Of a stretch of DNA of 64,000 bases, positions 36,157 to 44,728 are shown piece after piece (the first letter of the stretch is position 1; each line of letters opens with the position of its first letter). Origin of the DNA: Streptomyces mirabilis (GTDB lineage Bacteria > Actinomycetota > Actinomycetes > Streptomycetales > Streptomycetaceae); contig NZ_CP074102.1 in assembly GCF_018310535.1 (NCBI RefSeq), positions 8,060,001 through 8,124,000 on the forward strand. Reading direction: 5' to 3'. A program made the position numbers and the translations under genes. The notes beneath the pieces were generated by a model. The model saw only the letters and a list, made by a program, of their open reading frames with translations. It searched no databases and had not been told where the DNA came from.

Positions 36157-37278
36157 TCAGGCCGCTGGGGCCAGGGGCCGTCCTCCCCAGCGGATGCCCT
36201 TCTCGCTGCGGATCCGGGAGCGTTCGCGGCGTTGGGCGGCCAGCACGTCGGGGTGGCGGGCATGGGTGTTGCGCCAGCGCAGGTAACGGTGCAGCTCGCG
36301 GGTCTGGACGGTGTGGTTGGGGTGGTGGGAGTTGGCAAGGGTGAACTGCCGCAGCGGTCCGAAGTGCGCTTCGATCGGGTTGGCCCAGGAGGCGTTGGTC
36401 GGGGTGAAGCACAGTTCGACCTTGTTCTTCTTCGCCCAGCGGCGGATCTTGTTGCCCGTGTGGGCGGAGAGGTTGTCCAGGATGATGTAGATCGGGGCGC
36501 CGTCGGGGCGGGCTGCCCGGATCGACTTCAGGGCCGTGAGGGTGTTGGCCGTGCCTTTGCGGCGGCGGTTGACGCCCCACAGGGTGTCGTCACCGACGGA
36601 GTAGCAGCCGTGGAAATAGGTGACGCCGTGGGCGCGGTGGTAAGTCGCCGGCAGCCGGTCGGGCCGGCTGCGTTGGGCCCAGCAGGATCCTGCGGTGGGC
36701 CGGATGCCCAGCGGGCCGAACTCATCGAAGGCGAACGTGCGGTCCGGGAAGTGCTCCAGGACGTGCTCGATCCGGTCGAGCTTGGCGTCGCGGGCGGGGT
36801 CGGTTGACTCCTTCCACGTCTTGGTGCGCTGGAAGGTGACCCCGCGGCGGGCCAGTAGCATTCGCAGAGCCTCACGGCCGATGCGGATCACCCTGCCGTG
36901 GACTTTGCGCAGATAGGCGGCGAGTTTGCGGATGGACCAGCGGGTGAAGGGCTGGTCGAGTGTGCGGGGGCGGGTGGTGGCCGTCTGGATGACGAAGTCC
37001 TCGTCGTCAGGGCTGAGCAGGCGGGGACGGCCTCCCGCCCACTGAGGGTCCAAGCAGGCCAGGCCGATCTCGTTGAACCGGTGGATCACATCGCGCACCG
37101 TGTCCTCGTCGGCTTGGATCAGCTGGGCGATCACCGGAACCCGGTTACCTCCGGCCGAGGCCAGGATCATCATCGCGCGCCGGTAGCGCACCGTACTGGT
37201 GCTGCCCCGGCGCACAATCTGCTGAAGCCTCTGCCCTTCCTGGTCGGTCAGTCTGCGGACCTTGACCGGCTCTGCCAC
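36157..37278 (-). CDS. IS630-family transposase
   Basis: This 373-aa transposase is uninterrupted. An N-terminal helix-turn-helix region (VRRGSTSTVRYRRAMMILAS ... QADEDTVRDVIHRFNEIG) precedes a DDE catalytic domain. The acidic residues are Asp185 (FAFDEFGPL), Asp268 (IILDNLSAH) and Glu303 (NPIEAHFG). The 34-residue Asp-Glu spacing is normal for IS630/Tc1-mariner enzymes. GGAGG lies 4 nt before the GTG at 37278; the open frame to 37350 would run into the terminal repeat. An intact frame and near-identical ends suggest an active element. Confidence 0.92.
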   Translation of the reverse strand: MAEPVKVRRLTDQEGQRLQQIVRRGSTSTVRYRRAMMILASAGGNRVPVIAQLIQADEDTVRDVIHRFNEIGLACLDPQWAGGRPRLLSPDDEDFVIQTATTRPRTLDQPFTRWSIRKLAAYLRKVHGRVIRIGREALRMLLARRGVTFQRTKTWKESTDPARDAKLDRIEHVLEHFPDRTFAFDEFGPLGIRPTAGSCWAQRSRPDRLPATYHRAHGVTYFHGCYSVGDDTLWGVNRRRKGTANTLTALKSIRAARPDGAPIYIILDNLSAHTGNKIRRWAKKNKVELCFTPTNASWANPIEAHFGPLRQFTLANSHHPNHTVQTRELHRYLRWRNTHARHPDVLAAQRRERSRIRSEKGIRWGGRPLAPAA

Positions 37279-37347
37279 CGCGCCTCCACGCACCAGATTG
37301 GATGTCGGCACACATCCAACCGCGCGCAAGTCCCGCACCGCGAACGG

Positions 37348-37377
37348 CAACCCGGTGAACCTTCGCGGTCAGAGCAC
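37348..37377 (-). repeat. IS right terminal inverted repeat
   Basis: This is the reverse complement of 35483-35512 with one mismatch (37365). It ends directly at the TA that forms part of the MarR stop codon. Confidence 0.9.
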
Positions 37378-37772
37378 TAGGCGTTCAGCATGCGCGCCAG
37401 TACGGCGCGTTGCAGGGGGCGTACCTCGGTGTGCAGGTCGCGTCCCTTGCGGGTGAGCGCGACCCACACGCCGCGTCGGTCCTCCAGGCAGACGGTGCGT
37501 TCCACCAGGCCGTCCTTCTCCAGCCGCCCGATCAGGCGGGACAGGGCGCTCTGGCTCAGATGGACACGATCGGCGATGTTCTGCACCCGGCAGTGCTCGC
37601 CCTCGTGCGCGAGCTCGCTCGAGACGAGGATGTCCAGCACCTCGAAGTCGCTGGCCCCGAGACCGTGCGGGTGCAGCGCGCGGTCGATCTCGCACATCGT
37701 GCGCGCGTGCACCGACAGGATGTCCCGCCACCGGTCCTCGAGCGGGGCCTCGCTCACCGTGTTCACTGCCAT
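37377..37772 (-). CDS. MarR family transcriptional regulator, stop codon at the IS junction
   Basis: This 131-aa winged-helix regulator has the MarR HTH (VQNIADRVHLSQSALSRLIGRLEKDGLVER, about 64-93, then CLEDRRGVWVALTRKG for the wing). It has flanking dimerisation helices. The stop codon TAG (37379-37377) is made from the TA duplicated by the IS plus the element's terminal G, so the IS630 element inserted in the original TAG and recreated it. The protein ends QRAVLARMLNA and appears complete. Ligands of MarR proteins are usually phenolic or oxidising compounds. Confidence 0.9.
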   Translation of the reverse strand: MAVNTVSEAPLEDRWRDILSVHARTMCEIDRALHPHGLGASDFEVLDILVSSELAHEGEHCRVQNIADRVHLSQSALSRLIGRLEKDGLVERTVCLEDRRGVWVALTRKGRDLHTEVRPLQRAVLARMLNA

Positions 37773-37810
37773 ATGTGCACGGTAACAGAGGTCCGGGGTT
37801 TTATTGAGTG

Positions 37811-37829
37811 TGCAACTAGTGCGGTTGCA
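37811..37829. promoter_or_regulatory. MarR operator candidate
   Basis: TGCAAC (37811-37816) and GTTGCA (37824-37829) form an inverted repeat with a 7-bp spacer. It lies between the VOC gene's stop and the MarR start codon, 39 bp upstream of the latter. This is the expected place for MarR autoregulation. Confidence 0.55.
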
Positions 37830-37843
37830 ACAACCCGGCGGGG

Positions 37844-38197
37844 CTACTCGCCGGAGCCGTCCTGGAGGAGCCCCACGAGGTTCCCGTCCGTGTCCTTGAC
37901 CGAGGCGATCAGCCTGCCGCCACCCACGTCCTGGACGTCCTGGAGCGTCTCGGCCCCGGCTTCCAGCAGGCCGGCCAGCGTCGCCCGGATGTCGTCGACG
38001 TGCCAGTACGGGACCGGTCCGGTCATGCCCTTGGCGTGACCGTTGGGGTCGAGGCCGACGTCCTGCCCGGAGTCCTTGAATCCGACGTAGTACGCGGTGT
38101 CCGCATAGGGCTCCGTTCCGAGCAACGCGCCGAACAGGGCCTTCGCCCGCGCGAGGTCCTTGACGGGATAGATGATGGTCTTCAGCCCTGCGGTCAT
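37844..38197 (-). CDS. VOC (glyoxalase/bleomycin-resistance fold) protein
   Basis: This 117-aa single VOC unit starts MTAGLKTIIYPVKDLARAKA, contains VPYWHVDDIRATLAGLLEAG, and ends RLIASVKDTDGNLVGLLQD. The metal-binding positions typical of active glyoxalases are only partly kept, so it may be a binding protein. The gene lies upstream of marR on the same strand with a likely MarR operator between them. It may be part of the marR regulon. Confidence 0.85.
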   Translation of the reverse strand: MTAGLKTIIYPVKDLARAKALFGALLGTEPYADTAYYVGFKDSGQDVGLDPNGHAKGMTGPVPYWHVDDIRATLAGLLEAGAETLQDVQDVGGGRLIASVKDTDGNLVGLLQDGSGE

Positions 38198-38305
38198 GGT
38201 GACTCCTCCGTGGTGTGTTCCGGTGCTTTCACGGTAGGGCGGGGGAGTGCCTGGAGGCTTCTCGAATCCTGACCGGTCCCAGCCCCTCGGCGTCGGGGGT
38301 GCGGC

Positions 38306-39337
38306 TCAGGTCGAGTCGCGTCGTACCAGTTCCGTCGGCAGGATCACCGCCGCCGGGTCGTCGCCCCCTATCTGCGCGAGCAGCACCCGCACCATCTCGT
38401 TGCTGATGCGGTCCCAGGGCTGGCGGATGGTGGTGAGGGCGGGGGTGACCGCGGTGGCGGCAGGGGAGTCGTCGAAGCCGCCGACGGCGACGTCCTCGGG
38501 GACCCGGCGGCCGGCCTTGTGCAGCGCGGCCAGCACACCCTGGGCCATCAGGTCGGAGGCGACGAACACCGCGTCCATGTCCGGAGCGCGGTCGAGGAGC
38601 TGCTCGGCGCCCGCCTCACCGCTGGCCCGGCTGTAGTCGCCGGAGGCGACGAGGCGGTCGTCGGCCTCGATGCCCGCCTCGGCGAGCACCTCCCGGTAGC
38701 CCGCGAGCCGCTCGACACCACCGGGGGTGTCGAGCGGACCCGTGACCATGCCGATGCGGCGACGGCCCAGGGAGACCAGGTGCTTGACCATGTCCCGGGC
38801 GCCGTCGCGGTCGTCCGCGGCGACGTAACTCACCTTGGAGCCGAGCCCGATGGGCTTGCCGCAGGCGACCAGCGGCACGCCCGCCTCACGCAGCTGCTCG
38901 GCGACCGGGTCGCCCGAGTGGCTGGAGACCAGCAGCACTCCGTCGACGTGGCCCGCGGTGATGTACCGCGTAATGCGCCGCCGTTCGTCCTCGGTGCCCG
39001 CGAGCATCAGCAGGAGGGGAATGTCGTGCCCGGCCAGCGCCTGGGTGCAGCCACGCAGCAGGACGTTGAAGTTCGGGTCCTCGAAGAACCTCTCCTGAGG
39101 TTCGGTGAGCAGGAAGCCGATGGAGTCGGAGCGGCCGGTGATCAGCGAGCGGGCGTGCCGGTTCACGACGTAGCCCGTTCTGCGGATGGCGGCGTTGACC
39201 GCCTCCTGCGCCGCCGGGCTCACGTAGTGCCCGCCGTTGAGCACCCGCGACACCGTGCCCCGGGACACGCCGGCCTCACGCGCGACGTCATGGATCGTCG
39301 GCGGTCTGCGCCTGCCCCCCGCGTTGGTCATGGTCAC
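38306..39337 (-). CDS. LacI family transcriptional regulator of the galactan locus
   Basis: This repressor of about 343 aa has an N-terminal LacI HTH (PPTIHDVAREAGVSRGTVSR, hinge VLNGGHYVSPAAQ) and a periplasmic-binding-like sugar domain (YVAADDRDGARDMVKHL, GPLDTPGGVERLAGYREVL, VGGFDDSPAATAVTPALTTI). The GTG at 39337 overlaps the stop of the upstream permease (GTGA) and has GGGAG 10 nt before it. An ATG at 39331 is the alternative. Being last in the transporter operon makes it the likely local repressor, comparable to GanR of Bacillus. Its operator is probably the palindrome at 42531. Confidence 0.9.
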   Translation of the reverse strand: MTMTNAGGRRRPPTIHDVAREAGVSRGTVSRVLNGGHYVSPAAQEAVNAAIRRTGYVVNRHARSLITGRSDSIGFLLTEPQERFFEDPNFNVLLRGCTQALAGHDIPLLLMLAGTEDERRRITRYITAGHVDGVLLVSSHSGDPVAEQLREAGVPLVACGKPIGLGSKVSYVAADDRDGARDMVKHLVSLGRRRIGMVTGPLDTPGGVERLAGYREVLAEAGIEADDRLVASGDYSRASGEAGAEQLLDRAPDMDAVFVASDLMAQGVLAALHKAGRRVPEDVAVGGFDDSPAATAVTPALTTIRQPWDRISNEMVRVLLAQIGGDDPAAVILPTELVRRDST

Positions 39338-40239
39338 GACTTTACGGCTCCCGAGAGCAGATCGAGGCTCCAGAAGCGCTGGATGACCAGGAAGAGAGCG
39401 ATGAGCGGAATGATCGCGAGCAGCGCGCCGGTGATCACCAGCGTGTACAGCGCCGGGGTGTTGGAGCCCTGTTCGAGCAGCGTGAACAGACCCAGTGTGA
39501 TCGGGAACTTCTCGTCGTCGCTGAGCATGATGTACGGCAGCAGGAAGTTGTTCCACACGGCGACGAACTGGAAGAGGAACACCGTCACCAGTCCGGGCAC
39601 CATCATCGGCAGCGCGATCCGGGTGAAGATCCGCCACTCGCTGGCCCCGTCCATCCGTCCGGCCTCGACCACGTCACCGGGCACGGCCGCGGAGGAGTAG
39701 ATCCGGGCGAGGTAGACGCCGTACGGGGAGAGGACGAGGGGCAGCAGCACGGACGCGTAGGAGTCCGTGAGGTCCGCCTTGGCCAGCAGCAGGTACTGCG
39801 GGATCGCCAGGATCACCGGCGGCATGAGCACGCCCGCCATCAGGACGCTGAAGACGGTCTCGCGGCCCCGGAAGCGGTAGATCGCGAGCGCGTAGCCGCT
39901 GAGCGCCGAGACGGCCGTCGACAGGAGGGCGCCGAGGCCCGCGTAGAGGGCGGAGTTGCCCATCCACTTCCAGTAGATCCCGTCGCGGTAGGCGTTGAGG
40001 TCCTTGACGTTCTGTGTGAAGCCGGAGCCCGGCAGGAACGTGAAGGTCGAGAACAGCTCACGGCCCGACTTGGTCGCCGCGATCAGCACCCACGCGACGG
40101 GCAGCAGACAGTAGAGCGCGCCGAGCAGCAGCGTCAGGGTGGGGACGAAGGCGATACGGCGGCGCAGCGGCGGGCCCTGGGCGGTGCCGGGGGTGGTACC
40201 CGCGGCCGGTGCGGCCTTGCGTACGGCAAGAGAACTCAT
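39334..40239 (-). CDS. Carbohydrate ABC transporter permease (MalG/GanQ type)
   Basis: This 301-aa inner permease subunit has six membrane helices, the first at about 30-52. The cytoplasmic EAA loop appears as VVEAGRMDGASEWRIFTRIA followed by LPMMVPGL. It ends SLDLLSGAVKS, the usual C terminus of MalG-like subunits. It overlaps the second permease gene by 4 nt and the LacI gene by 4 nt. The ATPase subunit is not encoded here, so the system probably uses a shared MsiK-type ATPase, as is usual in Streptomyces. Confidence 0.92.
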   Translation of the reverse strand: MSSLAVRKAAPAAGTTPGTAQGPPLRRRIAFVPTLTLLLGALYCLLPVAWVLIAATKSGRELFSTFTFLPGSGFTQNVKDLNAYRDGIYWKWMGNSALYAGLGALLSTAVSALSGYALAIYRFRGRETVFSVLMAGVLMPPVILAIPQYLLLAKADLTDSYASVLLPLVLSPYGVYLARIYSSAAVPGDVVEAGRMDGASEWRIFTRIALPMMVPGLVTVFLFQFVAVWNNFLLPYIMLSDDEKFPITLGLFTLLEQGSNTPALYTLVITGALLAIIPLIALFLVIQRFWSLDLLSGAVKS

Positions 40240-41159
40240 CGTGCTTCCTCCTGCTTGTTACGGGAGTTCGCGGCCCGCAGGAAGCCGAAGGACAGGACGA
40301 GGGTGACGACGGCGATGATCGCCGCCTCCGCGGCGGCCGCGTAGATGTCGCCCTTGCCGAAGGCGTCCTGGTACACCTTCATCAGCGGACTCCAGGTCGT
40401 GGAGACGGAGTTGGTGAGGGGTTTGAGAGTGGTCGGCTCGCTGAACACCTGGAGCGTCGCGATGATCGAGAAGAAGAAGGTGAGCACCAGCGAGGGCGCC
40501 ACCATCGGGATCTTGATCTTGAGCGCGATCTGCAGGGGCGTGGCGCCGTCCAGCTTCGCCGCCTCGTACACCTCGGCCGGGATGGACCGCAGCGAGGTGT
40601 AGATGACGATCATGTTGAAGCCGGTGCCGCCCCAGACCGCGATGTTGGACAGGGCGAGATACAGCGGGCCGCCGTCCAGCAGGTTCGGCTGCGGCATCCC
40701 CAGTTTGTCGAGGACGAAGTAGAAGGGGCTGACGTCCGGGAGGTACAGGAAGCCCCACAGCAGCGCGGCGACGACGCCGGGAATGGCGTACGGCAGGAAG
40801 ATCGCGAGCCGGGTGAAGGGGGCCAGGCGCACCTTGTCCGTGTCGAGCATCAGCGCGAACAGCAGCGCGAGACCGAGCATCACCGGGATCACGATGGCGC
40901 CGTAGCCCACCACGCGCACCGCGCCGCTCAGCAGCTCGGAGTCGGAGAGGGCGTCCTTGTAGTTCTCCAGCCCCGCCCAGACTTCCTTGCGGGCGCCCGA
41001 GCCCAGGCCCAGGCCCTTGACCTGGACCTTGTGCAGGCTCAGCCAGAGCGCGTAGCCGATGGGCAGCGCGAAGAAGAGGGCGAAGAGAATCGTCGCGGGG
41101 AGGAGGAAAGCGTACGGGGCCCCCTTGACCCCGTACGACTTCCGACGTGCCGTGGTCAC
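40236..41159 (-). CDS. Carbohydrate ABC transporter permease (MalF/GanP type)
   Basis: This 307-aa permease has six membrane helices. The first is about 17-40, YAFLLPATILFALFFALPIG. The EAA loop is AEVYEAAKLDGATPLQIALK followed by IKIPMVAPSL. It overlaps the genes on both sides by four bases. Together with the MalG-type subunit it forms the membrane channel for oligosaccharides delivered by the binding lipoprotein. Confidence 0.92.
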   Translation of the reverse strand: MTTARRKSYGVKGAPYAFLLPATILFALFFALPIGYALWLSLHKVQVKGLGLGSGARKEVWAGLENYKDALSDSELLSGAVRVVGYGAIVIPVMLGLALLFALMLDTDKVRLAPFTRLAIFLPYAIPGVVAALLWGFLYLPDVSPFYFVLDKLGMPQPNLLDGGPLYLALSNIAVWGGTGFNMIVIYTSLRSIPAEVYEAAKLDGATPLQIALKIKIPMVAPSLVLTFFFSIIATLQVFSEPTTLKPLTNSVSTTWSPLMKVYQDAFGKGDIYAAAAEAAIIAVVTLVLSFGFLRAANSRNKQEEAR

Positions 41160-42475
41160 TGAGCGACCCCGAAGCCCTGCTTCTTGAGGTCGGCGACCGT
41201 GTCGTCCTGCATCTTCTTCAGAGCGGCGGTGAAGTCCGACTTGTCCTTGGCGGCGGCGCCGAAGGCGTCATTGAAGGTCGTGTAGGCGACGTTCACGTTC
41301 GGGCCCCAGGCGGAGGGCGCGGTGGTCTTGGCGATCTCCGCGGCCTTCGTGTAGAAGTCCGGCTGGTTGGAGAAGAACGCCGGCGGCTGGGAGAAGGCGT
41401 CACTGGTCTGCGCGGTGGTGGCGGCCGGGTAGATGCCACCCTCCTTCGCCAGCGCGGCCACCGCCTGCGGGTCCGTGTTCAGCCAGGTGGCGAACTTCGC
41501 GGCGGCCGCCTTGTGCTGCGAGTCCGTGGTGACGGCCGTCGAGGAGCCGCCCCAGCTGCCGGTGACGTCCGTGCTGTTGTCCCACTGCGGCAGCGGGGCC
41601 ATCGCCCACTTGCCCTTGGTGTCGGGGGCCGCGGTGGTGAGGGTGCCGGGCGCCCAGACCGCGCTGACCCAGGCGATCTGCTTGCCGGTGTCCAGCGCCT
41701 TGTTCCAGGACGGCGTGTACATCGGCTGGTTGTCGATCGCGCCCTCCTTGACGAGACCGCCCCAGAAGTTGGCGACCTTCTCCGAGGCCGCGTCGTCGAT
41801 GCCGACCTTCCACTTGTCGGCCGAGGCGGTCCACCACTTGGCGCCCGCCTGCTGGGCGAGACCGGCGAAGAGGCCGGAGTCGTTGGCGGAGAAGGTGGTC
41901 AGGTCCTTGTCCGGGGCCTTCTTCTTCAGCGCGCGGGCGGTCTCGGCGAACTGCTCCCACGTCGTGGGAACCGTCAGGCCGTACTTCTTGAAGAGGTCCT
42001 GGCGGTAGTAGAACATCATCGGGCCGATGTCCTGCGGGATCGCGTACACGGCGTCCGAGCCCAGGGTCGTCTGCTGCCAGACACCGTCGGCGAACTTGCT
42101 CTTCGCGTCCTTCGACTCGCCCGCTATGTCGGCGAGCGCGTCATTGCTGACCAGGGTCGGCAGCGCCTGGTACTCGGCCTGGACCAGGTCCGGGGCCTTC
42201 TTCGCCTTGTGCGCGGTGAGGATCTTGGTGACCAGCGTGTCGCCCGACGCCTGCTTCTTCACCGTGACCGTGATCTTCTGCTGCTTGCCCGGCCCCTTGT
42301 TCCAGAGGTCGGCCACCTTGTCCATGCCCGGAGTCCAGGACCAGTACGTCAGGGACGCCGGACCCGATTCGGACGAGCTCTTGTCGTCCGACGAGCCGCA
42401 GGCGGCGAGTGCGGTGCCGCCGAGCGTGACGGCGATGGAGGTGGCCACGAGGCGACGCAGCTTCGTGTTTGGCAT
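41156..42475 (-). CDS. Extracellular sugar-binding lipoprotein of an ABC transporter
   Basis: This 439-aa family 1 solute-binding protein has an N-terminal signal (MPNTKLRRLVATSIAVTLGG) and a lipobox LAAC near residue 24. A mature domain follows, rich in Trp/Tyr for sugar stacking (PASLTYWSWTPGMDKVADLW, MMFYYRQDLFKKYGLTVPTT, WAMAPLPQWDNS). GGGGAG lies 9 nt before the ATG at 42475. It is the first gene of the minus-strand operon. Its context between LacI, GH42 and GH53 genes implies beta-1,4-galacto-oligosaccharides as ligand. Confidence 0.92.
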   Translation of the reverse strand: MPNTKLRRLVATSIAVTLGGTALAACGSSDDKSSSESGPASLTYWSWTPGMDKVADLWNKGPGKQQKITVTVKKQASGDTLVTKILTAHKAKKAPDLVQAEYQALPTLVSNDALADIAGESKDAKSKFADGVWQQTTLGSDAVYAIPQDIGPMMFYYRQDLFKKYGLTVPTTWEQFAETARALKKKAPDKDLTTFSANDSGLFAGLAQQAGAKWWTASADKWKVGIDDAASEKVANFWGGLVKEGAIDNQPMYTPSWNKALDTGKQIAWVSAVWAPGTLTTAAPDTKGKWAMAPLPQWDNSTDVTGSWGGSSTAVTTDSQHKAAAAKFATWLNTDPQAVAALAKEGGIYPAATTAQTSDAFSQPPAFFSNQPDFYTKAAEIAKTTAPSAWGPNVNVAYTTFNDAFGAAAKDKSDFTAALKKMQDDTVADLKKQGFGVAQ

Positions 42476-42530
42476 GGATCTTTCTCCCCTGACCTGGGTC
42501 CCCGCCTGCTGCGGCGACCGTGCCATGCTT

Positions 42531-42546
42531 CTGTGAGCGTTCACAG
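42531..42546. promoter_or_regulatory. LacI-type operator candidate
   Basis: CTGTGAGCGTTCACAG has 6-bp arms (CTGTGA/TCACAG) around a centre containing the CG step typical of LacI-family operators. It lies 56 bp upstream of the binding-lipoprotein gene and about 115 bp upstream of the divergent GH42 gene, so one repressor could control both directions. Confidence 0.75.
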
Positions 42547-42566
42547 TAGAGAAACATCCCGGACAC

Positions 42567-42596
42567 TTGTCAATGGTTGTTGCTGTGCGGTTATGT
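42567..42596 (+). promoter_or_regulatory. Probable promoter of the GH42 gene
   Basis: TTGTCA (42567-42572) and TTATGT (42591-42596) are separated by 18 bp. They begin 20 bp from the LacI-type operator, ahead of the beta-galactosidase gene. Confidence 0.5.
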
Positions 42597-42661
42597 TGGG
42601 ATCGCGCCGCTGATCGAGTGTGTGCACGTTCCCAAATGATCGATTAAACGGGAGAAGATCC

Positions 42662-44683
42662 ATGCCGGAGACCACACCCAAGGGCCTCACCGGGCTCGCC
42701 TTCGGTGGGGACTACAACCCCGAGCAGTGGCCGGAAAGCGTCTGGCGCGAGGACGTCCGGCTGATGCGCGAGGCGGGGGTCACGATGGTGAGCGTCGGGA
42801 TCTTCTCCTGGGCGCTGCTCGAACCCGCCCGGGGGACTCACGACTTCGGCTGGCTGGACCGACTGCTCGACCTGCTGCACGAGAACGGCATCCGTGCCGA
42901 CCTCGGCACCCCGACCGTCGCGCCGCCCGCCTGGTTCTACCGCGAGCACCCCGAGGCGCTGCCGGTGGCCGCCGACGGCACCCGCTACGAGTTCGGCTCG
43001 CGCGGCGCCATCTGCCACAGCAACAGCGACTACCGCGCCGCCGCGGCGAGCATCACCACCGCACTCGCCACCCGGTACGCCGGCCACCCCGCGCTCGCCC
43101 TGTGGCACGTCCACAACGAGTACGGCGTCCCCGTCTCGGCCTGCTACTGCGCGTCCTGCGCCGCCCACTTCCGCCGCTGGCTGGCCCGCACGTACGGGAG
43201 CGTGAACGCGGTCAACGAGGCCTGGGGCACCGCCTTCTGGGGCCAGCGCTACGCGGACTTCGAGCAGATCAACCCGCCGCGCGTGACCCCCACGGTCGGC
43301 AACCCGGCCCAGGCCCTCGACTACAAGCGCTTCGCCGACGAGACCATGCGCGAGAACTTCGTCGCCGAGCGGGACATCCTGCACCGCCTCGCCCCCGGCA
43401 TCCCGGTCACCACGAACTTCATGGCCGCCCTCAGCCAGTGCGACTCCGTCGACTACTGGGCCTGGGGCCGCGAGGTCGACCTCGTCACCAACGACCACTA
43501 CCTGATCACCGACGGCCGCCGCACCCACGTCAACCTCGCGATGGCCGCCGACCTCACCCGCTCCGTCGCGGGCGGCGCCCCCTGGCTGCTGCTGGAACAC
43601 TCCACGTCCGGCGTCAACTGGCAGCCCCGCAACCCCGCGAAGGCCCCGGGCCAGATGGCCCGCAACTCCCTCGCGCACGTGGCGCGCGGCTCCGAGGGCG
43701 CCATGTTCTTCCAGTGGCGGCAGTCCAGGCGCGGCGCCGAGAAGTTCCACTCGGCGATGCTGCCGCACGCCGGCACCGACTCCCGGGTCTGGCGCGAGGT
43801 CGTCGAACTCGGCGCGTCCATCGACTCGCTGACCCCGGTCAAGGGCAGCCGCACCGTCGCCGACGCCGCCGTGCTGTGGGACTGGCACTCCTGGTGGGCG
43901 CAGACCCTCGACTGGCGCCCCAGCGAGGACCACGACCCGCGCGAGCGCGCCGACGCGTTCTACGAGGCGCTTTACGACCGCCATCTCACGGTCGACTTCG
44001 CCCACCCGGAAGCCGACTTGTCGGCCTATCCCCTTGTCGTCGTCCCCGCCCTCTACCTGATGACCGAGGCCGCCGGGAACAACCTCAGGGAGTACGTCGA
44101 GAACGGCGGCACCCTCGTCGTCTCGTACTTCTCCGGCATCGTCGACGAGCACGACGCCGTGCACGAGGGCGCCTACCCCGGCGCGCTGCGGGACGTGCTC
44201 GGCCTGACCGTCGAGGAGTTCTCACCGCTCCTGAAGGACGACCGGGTCCGGATCACCGGTCCCGACGGCTCCGAGCTCACCGGCGACGTCTGGACCGAGT
44301 TCGTGGTGCCGCGCGGCGCCGAGACCGTGTGGACGTACGCCGACGGACTCACCGCGGGTCACCCGGCCGTCACCCGCCACCGCCTCGGCGCGGGCTCCGC
44401 CTGGTACGTCTCCACCCGCCTCGGCGCGCAGGGCCTGGACGCCCTCATCGGCTGGGCGTCCGACGACGCGCGGATCGCGCCGCGCGCCGACCTGCCCCGC
44501 GATGTCGAAGTGGTGCGCCGCAGCGGTGAGTCGGGCACCTTCCTGTTCGCGATCAACCACACCTCGTCGGACGCCAAGGTGCCCCTGGACGCGGCCGGCA
44601 CCGAGCTGCTGACGGGCGAACGCGCCGCGGGCCGCCTCGCGCTGCCCGCGGGGGCCGTCCGGGTCGTACGACTCGACGGCTGA
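42662..44683 (+). CDS. Beta-galactosidase, glycoside hydrolase family 42
   Basis: This 673-aa enzyme starts with the family N terminus LAFGGDYNPEQWPESVWREDV. The catalytic acid/base is Glu153 (WHVHNEYGVP) and the nucleophile is Glu312 (LLLEHSTSGVNWQ). The zinc-type cysteine cluster SACYCASCAAHF is present. A trimerisation domain and a small beta domain follow the barrel. There is no signal peptide, so it works inside the cell on imported galacto-oligosaccharides. GGGAGAAG is 6 nt before the ATG at 42662. It is divergent from the ABC operon and comparable to GanA of Bacillus. Confidence 0.93.
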   Translation: MPETTPKGLTGLAFGGDYNPEQWPESVWREDVRLMREAGVTMVSVGIFSWALLEPARGTHDFGWLDRLLDLLHENGIRADLGTPTVAPPAWFYREHPEALPVAADGTRYEFGSRGAICHSNSDYRAAAASITTALATRYAGHPALALWHVHNEYGVPVSACYCASCAAHFRRWLARTYGSVNAVNEAWGTAFWGQRYADFEQINPPRVTPTVGNPAQALDYKRFADETMRENFVAERDILHRLAPGIPVTTNFMAALSQCDSVDYWAWGREVDLVTNDHYLITDGRRTHVNLAMAADLTRSVAGGAPWLLLEHSTSGVNWQPRNPAKAPGQMARNSLAHVARGSEGAMFFQWRQSRRGAEKFHSAMLPHAGTDSRVWREVVELGASIDSLTPVKGSRTVADAAVLWDWHSWWAQTLDWRPSEDHDPRERADAFYEALYDRHLTVDFAHPEADLSAYPLVVVPALYLMTEAAGNNLREYVENGGTLVVSYFSGIVDEHDAVHEGAYPGALRDVLGLTVEEFSPLLKDDRVRITGPDGSELTGDVWTEFVVPRGAETVWTYADGLTAGHPAVTRHRLGAGSAWYVSTRLGAQGLDALIGWASDDARIAPRADLPRDVEVVRRSGESGTFLFAINHTSSDAKVPLDAAGTELLTGERAAGRLALPAGAVRVVRLDG

Positions 44684-44728
44684 GCCGACGGCCGTCCGGG
44701 CCTCAGGACCCGGCGGCCGAGCCGAACT

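Larger units (their letters stand above)
35483..37377. mobile_element. IS630-family element with a chloramphenicol phosphotransferase passenger gene
   Basis: The element is about 1.9 kb, bounded by 30-bp inverted repeats and flanked by duplicated TA (35481-35482 and 37378-37379). With the outer C (35480) and G (37380), the restored target is CTAG, the preferred target of IS630. It contains a minus-strand IS630-type DDE transposase gene and a plus-strand cpt gene that converge with a 45-bp gap. The two genes fill the element almost completely. The ends match 29 of 30, so transposition was probably recent. Confidence 0.92.

Noticed and set aside
36232..36807. Plus-strand 191-codon open frame inside the IS element
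   Set aside because: It is the mirror of the transposase gene, which has intact catalytic motifs.
37377..37772. MarR gene truncated by the IS element
   Set aside because: The stop codon is present in the reconstructed empty target too, so the protein length is unchanged.
42644..44164. 506-codon minus-strand open frame
   Set aside because: It is antisense to the GH42 gene, which has both catalytic glutamates. The translation is Val/Gly/Arg-rich with no domain.
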